The translations under genes and the position numbers were made by a program. Under the pieces are notes generated by a model that searched no databases, was not told the origin of the DNA, and saw only the letters and a program-made list of their open reading frames with translations. A stretch of 64,000 nucleotides of DNA from Polynucleobacter sp. TUM22923 (GTDB lineage Bacteria > Pseudomonadota > Gammaproteobacteria > Burkholderiales > Burkholderiaceae): NCBI RefSeq assembly GCF_030295705.1, contig NZ_AP027274.1, forward strand, positions 1,054,001-1,118,000. The letters run 5' to 3'. This document shows, one piece after another, positions 1 to 7,727 of this stretch. The first letter of the stretch is position 1. Each line of letters starts with the position of its first letter.

Positions 1-68
1 CGACTTTTTTGGATTTTTAAAAACTCTGTAATCGTTTGGGAGTTATGAACGGGCAGTTTTGAGCTCAT
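1..68 (-). CDS. Partial gene cut by the left edge, product unknown
   Basis: An open frame reads leftward from an ATG at 68 with no stop up to base 1 (22 codons). The first residues read MSSKLPVHNSQTITEFLKIQ. A ribosome binding site (AAAGG) lies six bases before the ATG, which is the main support for it being a real start. It would be divergent from the gene at 200, leaving about 130 bases between them for two promoters. The visible peptide is too short to assign a family, so no function is offered. Confidence 0.45.
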   Translation of the reverse strand, partial: MSSKLPVHNSQTITEFLKIQKS

Positions 69-199
69 GGATGACCTTTAAAAATCAGTATTACTACCTA
101 TAATTTTGCATTATTTCGACATCTGATGCTGTTTCAGATTTACTGAATGCCTCCCAAGCGTTACTATTAGGCAATATTAACTAAACCCAAGGAAAAGCA

Positions 200-388
200 A
201 TGAGTAACCGTTCAATCATCATCATGGTACTAGTATTAATCGGTGCCACAGCCTATTTACTCATTAAAGGTGATGGCGACATTGATATGGGTGGTGAAAA
301 ACATGGCGCCGAAGCAGCGCATATGGAAGAGGCTAAAAAAGATATGCCAGCCGCTCCTGTAGCACCTGTAGCAGACCCAAAGAAGTAA
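200..388 (+). CDS. Small single-pass membrane protein of unknown function
   Basis: A 62-residue protein. Residues 6-22 form one hydrophobic helix (IIIMVLVLIGATAYLLI), followed by a hydrophilic tail rich in Ala, Lys, Asp and Glu and ending in a Pro/Ala/Val stretch. No lipobox cysteine is present, so it looks like an N-terminally anchored protein with a short periplasmic or cytoplasmic tail. The start has a good ribosome binding site (AAGGA, 189-193). It stands alone, with a strong terminator 44 bases after the stop, so it is probably a monocistronic transcript. I do not recognise a family. Confidence 0.7.
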   Translation: MSNRSIIIMVLVLIGATAYLLIKGDGDIDMGGEKHGAEAAHMEEAKKDMPAAPVAPVADPKK

Positions 389-424
389 TCCTGTAATTCT
401 GTAATCCTGCATTCTTGCATATCG
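385..424. repeat. 8-nt tandem repeat over the stop codon
   Basis: Five consecutive 8-base units run from 385: GTAATCCT, GTAATTCT, GTAATCCT, GCATTCTT, then a degraded GCATATCG. The first unit contains the TAA stop of the small membrane protein gene. The exact period and decay toward the 3' side suggest replication slippage. It sits just before the intrinsic terminator. Confidence 0.7.
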
Positions 425-431
425 ATAAATC

Positions 432-457
432 AACCGCGGTGTACCGCGGTTTTTTTA
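432..457 (+). terminator. Rho-independent terminator
   Basis: Perfect 8-bp GC-rich stem (AACCGCGG / CCGCGGTT) with a four-base loop TGTA, followed by a run of T residues. It ends the transcript of the small membrane protein gene at 200-388. Confidence 0.9.
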
Positions 458-592
458 TTGCCCTCATATTCTTACTGCTGCATCCCTTCCATTCTGTAAG
501 CAGGTATTTGCACAGGCCGTAGTCCTAACGAACTCCATATTAGCTATAAAAAAATTGCCTTTGTAAATAGCAACTAGAGCGATACTAAGAAC

Positions 593-1477
593 ATGATTAC
601 GCCCATTGCCCCACTAGATTCACTAGGACTAGTAACCCACTTAAGGCGCATGCCCTCAGAGCACAAAGGAATGGCTGGAAAGGTTCTGCTTATTGGTGGC
701 GCGCCCGGCATGGCTGGAGCACTTCTGCTTGCTGGTAACGCCGCACTCCATCTTGGTTCTGGCTGGACTATTTTGGAGATGTTCGACCCCGCTTCCGCTC
801 ATGCCTATTCTGAACAAGCGGAGCTAATGGTGCGATTAGCCAGCTTTGAAGCGACTGATCAGCTTGCTGCTACAAAGCCTGATCTGATTGCGATTGGCCC
901 TGGCTTGGGATTCTCTGATCTCGGAAAAGTATGGCTCAGTGCAGTTCTTCGTTACCCTAAAGTTCCCCTAGTGATTGATGCTGATGCACTCAATTTAATT
1001 GCAGATACACCGGAATTTTTAACGCTACTAAAAGAGCGCAATAAAACATTTCCCAATCTAACTGTATTGACTCCGCATCCTGGTGAGGCAGCCCATCTAC
1101 TGGGAAATAGCGCTCAAGCAATTCAGGCAGATCGTCCTGGGTCCTTGGCTAAACTAATTGAGCTCACTGACTCAATCGTAGTGTTAAAAGGTCAGCACAC
1201 CCTACTCGCCTCACCAACGAACCATGCATTGTTATGCCAACAGGGTAATCCAGGCATGGCAATCGGTGGAATGGGTGACGTCTTAACGGGAAGCATTGCG
1301 GCTATCGCAGCACAAGGGCTTCGTCATCACATCAACTTATGGCAAGCAAGCTGCATTGCTGTTCAGCTCCATGCGACTGCGGCAGATAACCTAGTAAAGC
1401 AAAAGGTAGGGCCAATTGGACTCACTCCTTCCGAGGTCATTCTGGAGATGCGGGATCAGATCAATAAGCTGTTATAA
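593..1477 (+). CDS. nnrD: ADP-dependent (S)-NAD(P)H-hydrate dehydratase
   Basis: A 294-residue cytoplasmic repair enzyme of the ribokinase-like NnrD/CARKD family. It dehydrates damaged NAD(P)HX back to NAD(P)H using ADP. Visible signatures are the N-terminal GGAPGMAGA glycine-rich segment (about 35-43), IGPGLGF, VIDADALN, TPHPGEA and the nucleotide/catalytic motif GGMGDVLTG near 225-233. Many bacteria carry a fusion of NnrD with the NnrE epimerase; here only the dehydratase domain is present, so the epimerase must lie elsewhere. The ATG has only a weak ribosome site. The next gene starts six bases after the stop, suggesting one transcript. Confidence 0.9.
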   Translation: MITPIAPLDSLGLVTHLRRMPSEHKGMAGKVLLIGGAPGMAGALLLAGNAALHLGSGWTILEMFDPASAHAYSEQAELMVRLASFEATDQLAATKPDLIAIGPGLGFSDLGKVWLSAVLRYPKVPLVIDADALNLIADTPEFLTLLKERNKTFPNLTVLTPHPGEAAHLLGNSAQAIQADRPGSLAKLIELTDSIVVLKGQHTLLASPTNHALLCQQGNPGMAIGGMGDVLTGSIAAIAAQGLRHHINLWQASCIAVQLHATAADNLVKQKVGPIGLTPSEVILEMRDQINKLL

Positions 1478-1483
1478 ATTGTC

Positions 1484-2449
1484 ATGCATTCCATAAGTAA
1501 AAAATTTCAACGTCGCAGCTACCTTTACGGCATCAGCATGGCTGGTTTGGGATCCATTCTTTTTTCCGGAAAAGCAATATTAGTCAAGCTAGCATTTACT
1601 CAGGGAGCTAATGCTGAAACGCTTATTGCATTGCGGATGCTCATGGCGCTGCCACTCTTCTGGGCTATTTTTTGGTGGAGCACCCGCAAAAAAATACTAT
1701 CGACCCTAAGCTTGCGTGACCAACTCAAAATTTTCGCCCTAGGCTTTATGGGCTATTTTTTATCAAGCTACTTAGATTTTCTTGGGCTCCAATACATTTC
1801 CGTTGGATTGGAGCGAATTGTGCTGTATCTGACCCCAACACTTGTCTTATTAATTTCTTATTTTGTTTTAAACAAATCCATCAGTCGTCTTCAGTGGTAT
1901 GCCTTAATTGTGGGCTATCTTGGCGTCATTGTGGTGTTCATACAAGATGCCAGCTCGACTGGATCGATGGCCTTACTTGGAATGCTACTTGTATTTGCTA
2001 GCGCCTGCGCATACGCAATGTACATGATCGGCTCCGGAGAAATGGTGAAGCGAGTTGGTAGCGTAAGACTTGTGGTGTATGCCAGCTCAGCTTCTGCGCT
2101 TCTAAGCGTGATTCAAATTCTAATTTATGACCCCGTGGCCGTGTTTATACAAAGCCCACAAATCTATTGGATTAGCTTGCTAAACGCGAGTTTATGTACC
2201 GTCATCCCAATGCTACTAATCATGATGGCAATCAATCGCATTGGCTCACCTCTGGTAGCGCAGGCTGGGATTTTGGGGCCCGTTTCCACCCTATTTATGG
2301 GTTGGGCAATTCTTTCTGAGTCAATCACTTGGACTCAGATTAGTGGCATGGGATTAGTGATGGGAGCCGTCTGGTTACTAGTGCGCAATGATTCCACTAA
2401 AAGCGTGGCGAATCATCTGGCGCCAGATCCCATCCGAGAATTAAATTGA
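1484..2449 (+). CDS. EamA/DMT-family inner-membrane transporter
   Basis: A 321-residue integral membrane protein with about ten hydrophobic helices in two EamA repeats, the usual architecture of drug/metabolite transporters. The first repeat begins at GLGSILFSGKAILVKLAF and the second at LLVFASACAYAMYMIG. Substrates of this family vary widely (amino acids, nucleosides, drugs) and cannot be read from sequence. It begins six bases after nnrD, so the two are likely cotranscribed, though no metabolic link is obvious. It converges on the lysine-rich protein gene with only one base between stops. Confidence 0.85.
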   Translation: MHSISKKFQRRSYLYGISMAGLGSILFSGKAILVKLAFTQGANAETLIALRMLMALPLFWAIFWWSTRKKILSTLSLRDQLKIFALGFMGYFLSSYLDFLGLQYISVGLERIVLYLTPTLVLLISYFVLNKSISRLQWYALIVGYLGVIVVFIQDASSTGSMALLGMLLVFASACAYAMYMIGSGEMVKRVGSVRLVVYASSASALLSVIQILIYDPVAVFIQSPQIYWISLLNASLCTVIPMLLIMMAINRIGSPLVAQAGILGPVSTLFMGWAILSESITWTQISGMGLVMGAVWLLVRNDSTKSVANHLAPDPIRELN

Positions 2450-2450
2450 A

Positions 2451-2774
2451 TTACTGAGCGGCGGCGGACTCTAAAGCAGGCTGCGTCTTTTTCTTGGCGT
2501 TTTTCTTTGTATTTTTCTTAGCTTGCTTATCAGCCTTCTTTTGCGCCTTCTTTTGCGCCTTCTTGGCAGCCTGTTTCTGCGCCTTAATATCTTTTTTTGC
2601 TTTTTTCTTAGCAGTCTGGTCAGGCTGGACTGCCGGAGTCGGCTCCGGTGCTGCCGAGGGAGCTACTGGAGAATTTACCGGGGCTGAATCTGCTGCTACT
2701 GCCATTAAAGGTGTCAACCCAATCGAGGTAGAAATTAGTACCGCCAAACTCAGTTTGCTTAGGCTGGATTTCAT
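2451..2774 (-). CDS. Exported lysine/alanine-rich basic protein
   Basis: A 107-residue protein with a classical Sec signal peptide (about 1-28, hydrophobic core LAVLISTSIGLTPLMAVA, likely cleavage after AVAA). The mature 79 residues start with a Pro/Ala linker and continue with a lysine-rich stretch built from KKAQ-like units; I count 21 lysines. Such a strongly basic exported peptide may bind DNA, LPS or peptidoglycan, but this is inference. The ribosome site AGGAG lies six bases before the ATG. The opposite-strand frame here is a phenylalanine-rich mirror of the lysine codons and is not a gene. The internal 12-nt coding repeat suggests expansion by slippage. Confidence 0.75.
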   Translation of the reverse strand: MKSSLSKLSLAVLISTSIGLTPLMAVAADSAPVNSPVAPSAAPEPTPAVQPDQTAKKKAKKDIKAQKQAAKKAQKKAQKKADKQAKKNTKKNAKKKTQPALESAAAQ

Positions 2775-2929
2775 TCTTAACTCCTAAAAAAAATAATTAT
2801 ATTTTGATGATACCGAATTATTTTCTTCAAATGTCTGATTTCAAAGATAAAGTGTATCGATGCATAACTAGTCTAGCCCAATCTGCTGATCTAACCCAGC
2901 CTAAGTACCTCACTTAATCCCCCTTTCAT

Positions 2930-2956
2930 GCAAATAAAAAGCCGTCCTAAGACGGC
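2930..2956 (-). terminator. Intrinsic terminator of the aminotransferase gene
   Basis: Six-bp stem GCCGTC / GACGGC with a four-base loop. On the minus strand it is followed by TTTTTATTT, placed about 30 bases after the stop of the class V aminotransferase gene. The plus-strand side also has CTTTT, so it may act weakly in both directions. Confidence 0.8.
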
Positions 2957-2985
2957 CTTTTAGCGAAAGAAATACAGCGCCAAAT

Positions 2986-4134
2986 TTATGCAGGCTGCAC
3001 TTCCATTTCCACAATCTGCTCCAGGGCTGTTTCGAGGTGACCAACAGTGCGGTCTACATGCGCCAACTTCTCAAGACCAAACAAACCGATACGGAAAGTG
3101 CGGAAATCAGGACGCTCATCACATTGCAGCGGAACGCCGGCTGCTGTTTGCATACCTAATGCAATAAACTTTTTGCCAGACTGAATTTCAGGATCAGTGG
3201 TGTAGCTAACCACTACGCCTGGCGCCTGAAAGCCTTGGGCAGCAACAGAGTCAAAGCCCTTTGAGACCAATAAAGCTCGCACCTTATTACCCAACTCCTG
3301 TTGCTTTTGTTTGAGATCAGCAAAGCCCAAAGCCTGCGTTTCCTTCATTACATTACGGAATATTTTGAGCGCATCTGTTGGCATTGTTGTGTGGTACACA
3401 TGGCCGCCTTTTTCATAGGCCTCCATAATTTGTAGCCATCTTTTCAAATCCATTGAAAAGCTGCTACTTTGTGTTTTCTCAATATGCTCTCTTGCTTTAG
3501 CGCTCATCGCAATCAGAGCGCAACAAGGTGAACTACTCCAGCCTTTTTGCGGAGCAGTAATCAGCAGGTCAACATTGCAGGCTTTCATATCTACCCACAT
3601 TGCACCTGAAGCAATGCAATCAAGAACAAATAAACCATTTACCGAATGAACAGCCTCACCTACTGCTTTAAGGTATTCATCGGGCAGGATGATTCCAGCT
3701 GAGGTTTCTACATGGGGCGCAAAAACAACTGCTGGCTTTTCTTTCTTAATGAAAGCAATGACCTCTTCGAGCGGGGCTGGAGCAAATACACCCTTAGTAC
3801 TATTCTCTAATTGCTTGCCTTTAATAACAGTGACATCTTGGGTAATGTTGGCAAGATCAAATATTTGAGTCCAGCGATAGCTAAAGTAGCCATTACGCAA
3901 TACCAGGCATTTTTCATTATTTGCAAACTGCCGAGCCACTGCTTCCATGCCAAAAGTTCCGCTACCAGGAACAATGACCGCTGAGCTTGCGTTGTAAGCA
4001 TCTTTGAGAACACTTGAAATATCCACCATGACTTTTTTGAACTCTTCAGACATGTGATTAAGGGATCGATCGGTGTACACAACCGAAAACTCCATAAGTC
4101 CATCTGGATCAACATTGGGAAGTAAGCCTGGCAT
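2986..4134 (-). CDS. Class V aminotransferase (alanine-glyoxylate / serine-pyruvate type)
   Basis: A 382-residue PLP enzyme of the alanine-glyoxylate aminotransferase branch. The PLP-binding lysine is K197 in TAPQKGWSSSP. The aspartate pairing with the pyridine nitrogen is D172 in LDCIASG. The loop PGSGTFGMEAV (56-66) would bind the cofactor phosphate. The likely reaction is transamination between glyoxylate or a keto acid and alanine or serine, in photorespiration-like glyoxylate or serine metabolism. The exact donor cannot be told from sequence; a phosphonate aminotransferase is less likely given no phn genes nearby. The start has AGGAA upstream. It has its own terminator and an unusual inverted-repeat set in front of it. 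Confidence 0.85.
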   Translation of the reverse strand: MPGLLPNVDPDGLMEFSVVYTDRSLNHMSEEFKKVMVDISSVLKDAYNASSAVIVPGSGTFGMEAVARQFANNEKCLVLRNGYFSYRWTQIFDLANITQDVTVIKGKQLENSTKGVFAPAPLEEVIAFIKKEKPAVVFAPHVETSAGIILPDEYLKAVGEAVHSVNGLFVLDCIASGAMWVDMKACNVDLLITAPQKGWSSSPCCALIAMSAKAREHIEKTQSSSFSMDLKRWLQIMEAYEKGGHVYHTTMPTDALKIFRNVMKETQALGFADLKQKQQELGNKVRALLVSKGFDSVAAQGFQAPGVVVSYTTDPEIQSGKKFIALGMQTAAGVPLQCDERPDFRTFRIGLFGLEKLAHVDRTVGHLETALEQIVEMEVQPA

Positions 4135-4174
4135 AGTAATTTCCTAGTAATGCGTAAATTGAGCTTCAATAATA

Positions 4175-4229
4175 CCGATTTAAGGCATTTTATGCATTAA
4201 ACCCCCTGAAATCGGCCTGTAAATGCCTT
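4175..4229. other. Interleaved inverted repeats (A-B-A'-B' order)
   Basis: Two inverted repeats are interleaved: CCGATTT (4175-4181) pairs with AAATCGG (4209-4215), and AAGGCATTT (4182-4190) pairs with AAATGCCTT (4221-4229). The two stems cannot both form as simple hairpins. The block lies between the end of the EamA transporter gene and the start of the aminotransferase gene, both on the minus strand, so it would be in a 3' UTR or in the aminotransferase leader. Confidence 0.5.
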
Positions 4230-4246
4230 TTTAAGAGGGTTAGTAG

Positions 4247-5155
4247 TTAATGTTTCGACCGCCCGGTGGAGGAGACCAAAATACCCACAAGAATGAGTGC
4301 AAAAGCGAGGCCATGAAAAAGCTGGGGTGGATCACCCAGAATTGCCGCAGAAAGCAATGCGGTAAATAAGGGAATGAAATTAGCGAAAAAAGCGGCAACC
4401 GTTGGGCCCGCTCCGTTCACCCCGAGCCCCCAGCATCGATAAGCAACTAGTGATGGACCAATCGCCACAAAAAGGATCAAGGAACCAGTCCAGTAGTTAA
4501 GATCGATAAATGCATGCCCAGAAGCAATTTCTACCCCATCAAATAGCAGGGTCCAGAGAAAGCCAATCATCACTTGCGCCATTAAAAACTCAGCCCAGGG
4601 CCATTGACGCTCAGAGCTCTTGCCTGGACGGCCAATCATCCAACTATAAAACGCCCACAAAATAGTTGCCAACATAATGAAGAGATCGCCCATCACCAGC
4701 TCCATACTCAATAAGCTTGTGGGCTCTCCGCGGCTTAACACCACCGCAACGCCTAACAATGAAACAATTGCCCCAATCAATTGAAGCAGGCTTGGCTTCA
4801 CTTGATAGCAGACTGCACCAATAAAAAGCATCCAAATGGGCATACTTGCCCCGATTAAGGTCACATTGATGGCAGTGGAAGTCTGCAGAGCAAGATACAG
4901 CAGCACGTTGTAGCTGCCCACACCGAGCAAGCCGAGCCATAAGAACCGCTTCTTGTTCAGCCATAAAGCGCTGCCAGGCCTAAATATGCGCCACCCCAGG
5001 GGTAGCAACATTAACGCAGCTAAACCCCAGCGAACAGCGCTTAGGGTTACAGGCGAGACACTTCCAACTAGCGCCCGACCAGCAATTGCATTACCAGCCC
5101 ACAAAAAGGTGGCTAATAATAAATAGAAGACGGTTGAGACTGTTAGCTGGGGCAT
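4247..5155 (-). CDS. EamA/DMT-family inner-membrane transporter
   Basis: A 302-residue membrane protein with ten predicted helices in two EamA halves, beginning FYLLLATFLWAGNAIAGRA, a common start in this family. It is only loosely similar in pattern to the transporter at 1484-2449, so a recent duplication is unlikely. The substrate is unknown. The start is a plain ATG with a weak ribosome site. It is on the same strand as the aminotransferase but 112 bases upstream, with the interleaved repeats between, so cotranscription is uncertain. Confidence 0.85.
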   Translation of the reverse strand: MPQLTVSTVFYLLLATFLWAGNAIAGRALVGSVSPVTLSAVRWGLAALMLLPLGWRIFRPGSALWLNKKRFLWLGLLGVGSYNVLLYLALQTSTAINVTLIGASMPIWMLFIGAVCYQVKPSLLQLIGAIVSLLGVAVVLSRGEPTSLLSMELVMGDLFIMLATILWAFYSWMIGRPGKSSERQWPWAEFLMAQVMIGFLWTLLFDGVEIASGHAFIDLNYWTGSLILFVAIGPSLVAYRCWGLGVNGAGPTVAAFFANFIPLFTALLSAAILGDPPQLFHGLAFALILVGILVSSTGRSKH

Positions 5156-5317
5156 TTTGGGGTGTAGTTGTCAAAAAGTAAGGGTTTAGGAGCCCAAGAG
5201 CGCTTTACCTTAACATTGTAGAAACAAATGCTCGGCAACACTAAGGTTGCTAATATAGATGCAATTAACACATGGCCGTTTAACATCAAAGGTTAGCGGT
5301 ATAACAAAGGATTATGA

Positions 5318-6463
5318 GTGGCAATCATCACCAATATTGAAGACTTACGGGTATTGCACCAAAAGCGCACGCCTAAGATGTTTTATGACTACGCAGACTC
5401 TGGCTCTTGGACAGAGTCTACCTATCGAGCAAATGAGTCTGATTTTCAAAAAATCAAACTGCGACAGCGTGTGGCAGTCAACATGGTTAATAGAACCACC
5501 CAGACAACCATGGTGGGGCAAGAGGTGGCTATGCCAGTTGCTTTGGCTCCAACCGGCCTTACTGGCATGCAGTGTGCTGATGGTGAAATCTTAGCGGCTC
5601 GAGCAGCAGAAAAATTTGGAGTGCCCTTTTGCCTATCCACCATGAGTATTTGCTCTATTGAAGATGTGGCAGAGCACACAACAAAACCATTTTGGTTTCA
5701 GCTGTATGTCATGAAAGATCGTGGCTTTATTGAGCGCTTAGTGGAGCGTGCCAAGGCTGCCAAATGTTCCGCCTTAGTCCTCACCTTAGACCTGCAAATT
5801 TTGGGGCAACGCCATAAAGACCTTAAAAATGGTTTATCTGCACCCCCTAAACTGACTGTAGCCAATATGTTCAATATGGCTACTAAACCACGGTGGTGCA
5901 TGGGTATGGCAATGACACCGCGCCGAACATTCCGAAATATTGTTGGGCACGCAACGGGTGTTGGCAACATGTCCTCACTTTCTTCCTGGACTGCAGAACA
6001 ATTTGATCCAGGACTTAACTGGGGTGATGTGGAGTGGATCAAAAAACTTTGGGGTGGAAAGCTCATCATCAAAGGCATTCTGGATGAGGGTGATGCCCGA
6101 TTGGCCGCTGACTCGGGTGCCGACGCCTTGATAGTCTCGAATCATGGCGGCCGTCAACTCGATGGTGCAGTTTCAACTATCAGAGCACTTCCTGGAATCG
6201 TAGATGCAGTAGGCAAAGATATTGAGGTGTGGATGGATGGAGGCATTCGCTCTGGCCAGGATGTTCTTAAAGCCTGGGCACTAGGTGCACGTGGCACTAT
6301 GATTGGCCGCCCATTTTTATATGGCTTAGGCGCTATGGGCGAAGCTGGTGTTACCAAATGCTTGGAAATTATTCACAATGAGTTAGACATCACAATGGCA
6401 TTTACTGGTCACCGTGATATTCAAAACGTCACTAAAGATATTTTGTATCCAGGGACTTTTTAA
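5318..6463 (+). CDS. lldD: FMN-dependent alpha-hydroxyacid (L-lactate type) dehydrogenase
   Basis: A 381-residue flavoprotein of the LldD/glycolate oxidase family. It oxidises an L-2-hydroxyacid, most likely L-lactate, to the keto acid and passes electrons to quinone at the inner membrane. The catalytic histidine is H276 in SNHGGRQLDG; K252 in IIKGIL holds FMN; the ADSGSWTE segment near 26-33 is typical of the lactate branch. The start is GTG at 5318 with AAAGG eight bases upstream; an ATG four bases earlier is in another frame. The downstream membrane-protein gene overlaps its 3' end. Specificity (lactate, glycolate or mandelate) is not certain. Confidence 0.85.
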   Translation: MAIITNIEDLRVLHQKRTPKMFYDYADSGSWTESTYRANESDFQKIKLRQRVAVNMVNRTTQTTMVGQEVAMPVALAPTGLTGMQCADGEILAARAAEKFGVPFCLSTMSICSIEDVAEHTTKPFWFQLYVMKDRGFIERLVERAKAAKCSALVLTLDLQILGQRHKDLKNGLSAPPKLTVANMFNMATKPRWCMGMAMTPRRTFRNIVGHATGVGNMSSLSSWTAEQFDPGLNWGDVEWIKKLWGGKLIIKGILDEGDARLAADSGADALIVSNHGGRQLDGAVSTIRALPGIVDAVGKDIEVWMDGGIRSGQDVLKAWALGARGTMIGRPFLYGLGAMGEAGVTKCLEIIHNELDITMAFTGHRDIQNVTKDILYPGTF

Positions 6464-7268
6464 TATTTTTCATCTTGTCAATTCCCCTCTGCTGGTATTT
6501 GGCATATCTTTGGCGGCACTATCCGGATCGGTGTGGTTTGGTAGTGCTGTACTTAGCAAATATCGTACAAAAGATACGGAGACCTCCGCTGACTTGGGCG
6601 TCATTCAAGCAGCAACCCTAACGCTACTGGCGCTCATTATTGGTTTTACCTTTTCGATGGCCATTGCCCGATACGATTTGAGGCAGACCTTAGAGGAAGC
6701 AGAGGCCAATGCCATTGGTACCGAATTTTTGCGGGCTGATTTACTGCCAGATAAGAGTGCGGAAACAGTAAAGTCACTATTGATTAGCTACTTAGATCAA
6801 CGGATCTTGTTTTATTCCAAACAAGATTCTGAAACAGTCAAGCAAATTAATCGACGCACACAGGCACTGGAAAACGCGCTCTGGAAAGAAATTTTGCCTA
6901 TAGCGCGAGCACAAGCAACGCCAACGATCGCGCTTACCGTTTCCGGCATGAATGATGTCATTAACTCTCAAGGCTACACACAGGCGGCCTGGTGGAATCG
7001 CATTCCCACTGCAGCCTGGTGGCTGATGGCCGCTATGGCAGTTGGCGCCAATGCTTTAGTTGGCTTTGGTGCTCGAAACTTTAATAGCAATATTATGCTT
7101 TTTATGATTTTCCCCATCATGATTGCAGTGGCATTCTTTTTAATTGCCGATATTGACAGCCCTAGAGGGGGAGTGATCCGCATTGATCCCCGAAACTTAA
7201 TCGACCTACAGCAGAATCTACAAAGTATTAATCATGACACTGCATCCTCAATAGAACTCAAAAAATGA
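6414..7268 (+). CDS. DUF4239 (bestrophin-like) membrane protein
   Basis: A protein of up to 284 residues with two N-terminal helices (about 25-48 and 65-86), a roughly 110-residue helical middle, and two C-terminal helices (about 198-218 and 228-246). This matches the DUF4239 bestrophin-like layout. The function is unknown; an ion channel is suggested only by the family name. The assigned start is GTG at 6414, inside the 3' end of the lactate-dehydrogenase-type gene (50-base overlap). It has no clear ribosome site, so the true start may lie nearer the stop of that gene, for example at an ATT or other rare codon. Its stop overlaps the next ATG (ATGA). Confidence 0.65.
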   Translation: MIFKTSLKIFCIQGLFNIFHLVNSPLLVFGISLAALSGSVWFGSAVLSKYRTKDTETSADLGVIQAATLTLLALIIGFTFSMAIARYDLRQTLEEAEANAIGTEFLRADLLPDKSAETVKSLLISYLDQRILFYSKQDSETVKQINRRTQALENALWKEILPIARAQATPTIALTVSGMNDVINSQGYTQAAWWNRIPTAAWWLMAAMAVGANALVGFGARNFNSNIMLFMIFPIMIAVAFFLIADIDSPRGGVIRIDPRNLIDLQQNLQSINHDTASSIELKK

Positions 7269-7459
7269 AAAGAGTAGTAGACGTTTACAAAAATAGGGGT
7301 CGTGAGCTTATCTGGACTTACGTCATTCATTTAAACAACGATATTGAATTTCATCCGGCGCAGATAGACTTTGAAGTAGAAGCGCTGCGCCTATCTCAGC
7401 TAGATAAAAGGGGTCCTGCTAACGAGCTCAGTGCTAAGGCCCGATTATCTGTAAGATAA
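7265..7459 (+). CDS. Small hypothetical protein, coupled to the DUF4239 gene
   Basis: A 64-residue soluble peptide with no signal or membrane segment and no motif I recognise. It starts in an ATGA overlap with the stop of the DUF4239 gene, which supports translational coupling. The composition is ordinary for this genome. Without the overlap it would be a weak call; it could be a remnant. Confidence 0.5.
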   Translation: MKRVVDVYKNRGRELIWTYVIHLNNDIEFHPAQIDFEVEALRLSQLDKRGPANELSAKARLSVR

Positions 7460-7490
7460 TTTAAGATTCACATTAACTCTTTTAAATTTT

Positions 7491-7667
7491 ATGAAGCCTC
7501 TAACAAAAAAAGCCAAAATAGCGATCACATGGACCATCTTAATGACCGTGATTGGAACCGCCGTCTTACATCAATGGCAGTTTTTTGCCATGGGCTTAGC
7601 ATCCATTGCCCTACTCTTAATTGCAAATCACTACGATCTACTTAAAGATCCTGAAGATAAAAAATAA
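7491..7667 (+). CDS. 58-residue two-helix membrane protein
   Basis: A 58-codon frame starting MKPLTKKAKIAITW. It has two hydrophobic helices (about 12-25 and 31-44) joined by a short HQWQ turn, a basic N-terminus and an acidic/lysine tail, DPEDKK. By the positive-inside pattern the N-terminus is probably cytoplasmic. There is no strong ribosome site (TTTAAATTTT precedes the ATG). It follows the DUF4239 gene and the 64-residue gene with a 31-base gap, so the three may be one transcript. Its end overlaps the opposite-strand terminator of the old yellow enzyme gene. Confidence 0.55.
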   Translation: MKPLTKKAKIAITWTILMTVIGTAVLHQWQFFAMGLASIALLLIANHYDLLKDPEDKK

Positions 7668-7691
7668 GGCCCCCATCTTTCGATGGAGACC
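7658..7691 (-). terminator. Intrinsic terminator of the old yellow enzyme gene
   Basis: Ten-pair stem (GGTCTCCATC / GATGGGGGCC on the minus strand, two G-T pairs) with a GAAA loop, followed by TTATTTTTTA. It lies 37 bases beyond the stop of the alkene reductase gene. Confidence 0.75.
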
Positions 7692-7727
7692 TGATTTATT
7701 CTTGCAAAATAACTAGCTACTCAATAC

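Noticed and set aside
2494..2787. 97-residue plus-strand frame rich in Phe, Ala and Cys
   Set aside because: It is the mirror of lysine codons (AAG/AAA read as CTT/TTT) in the exported lysine-rich protein gene, which has a signal peptide and a ribosome site.
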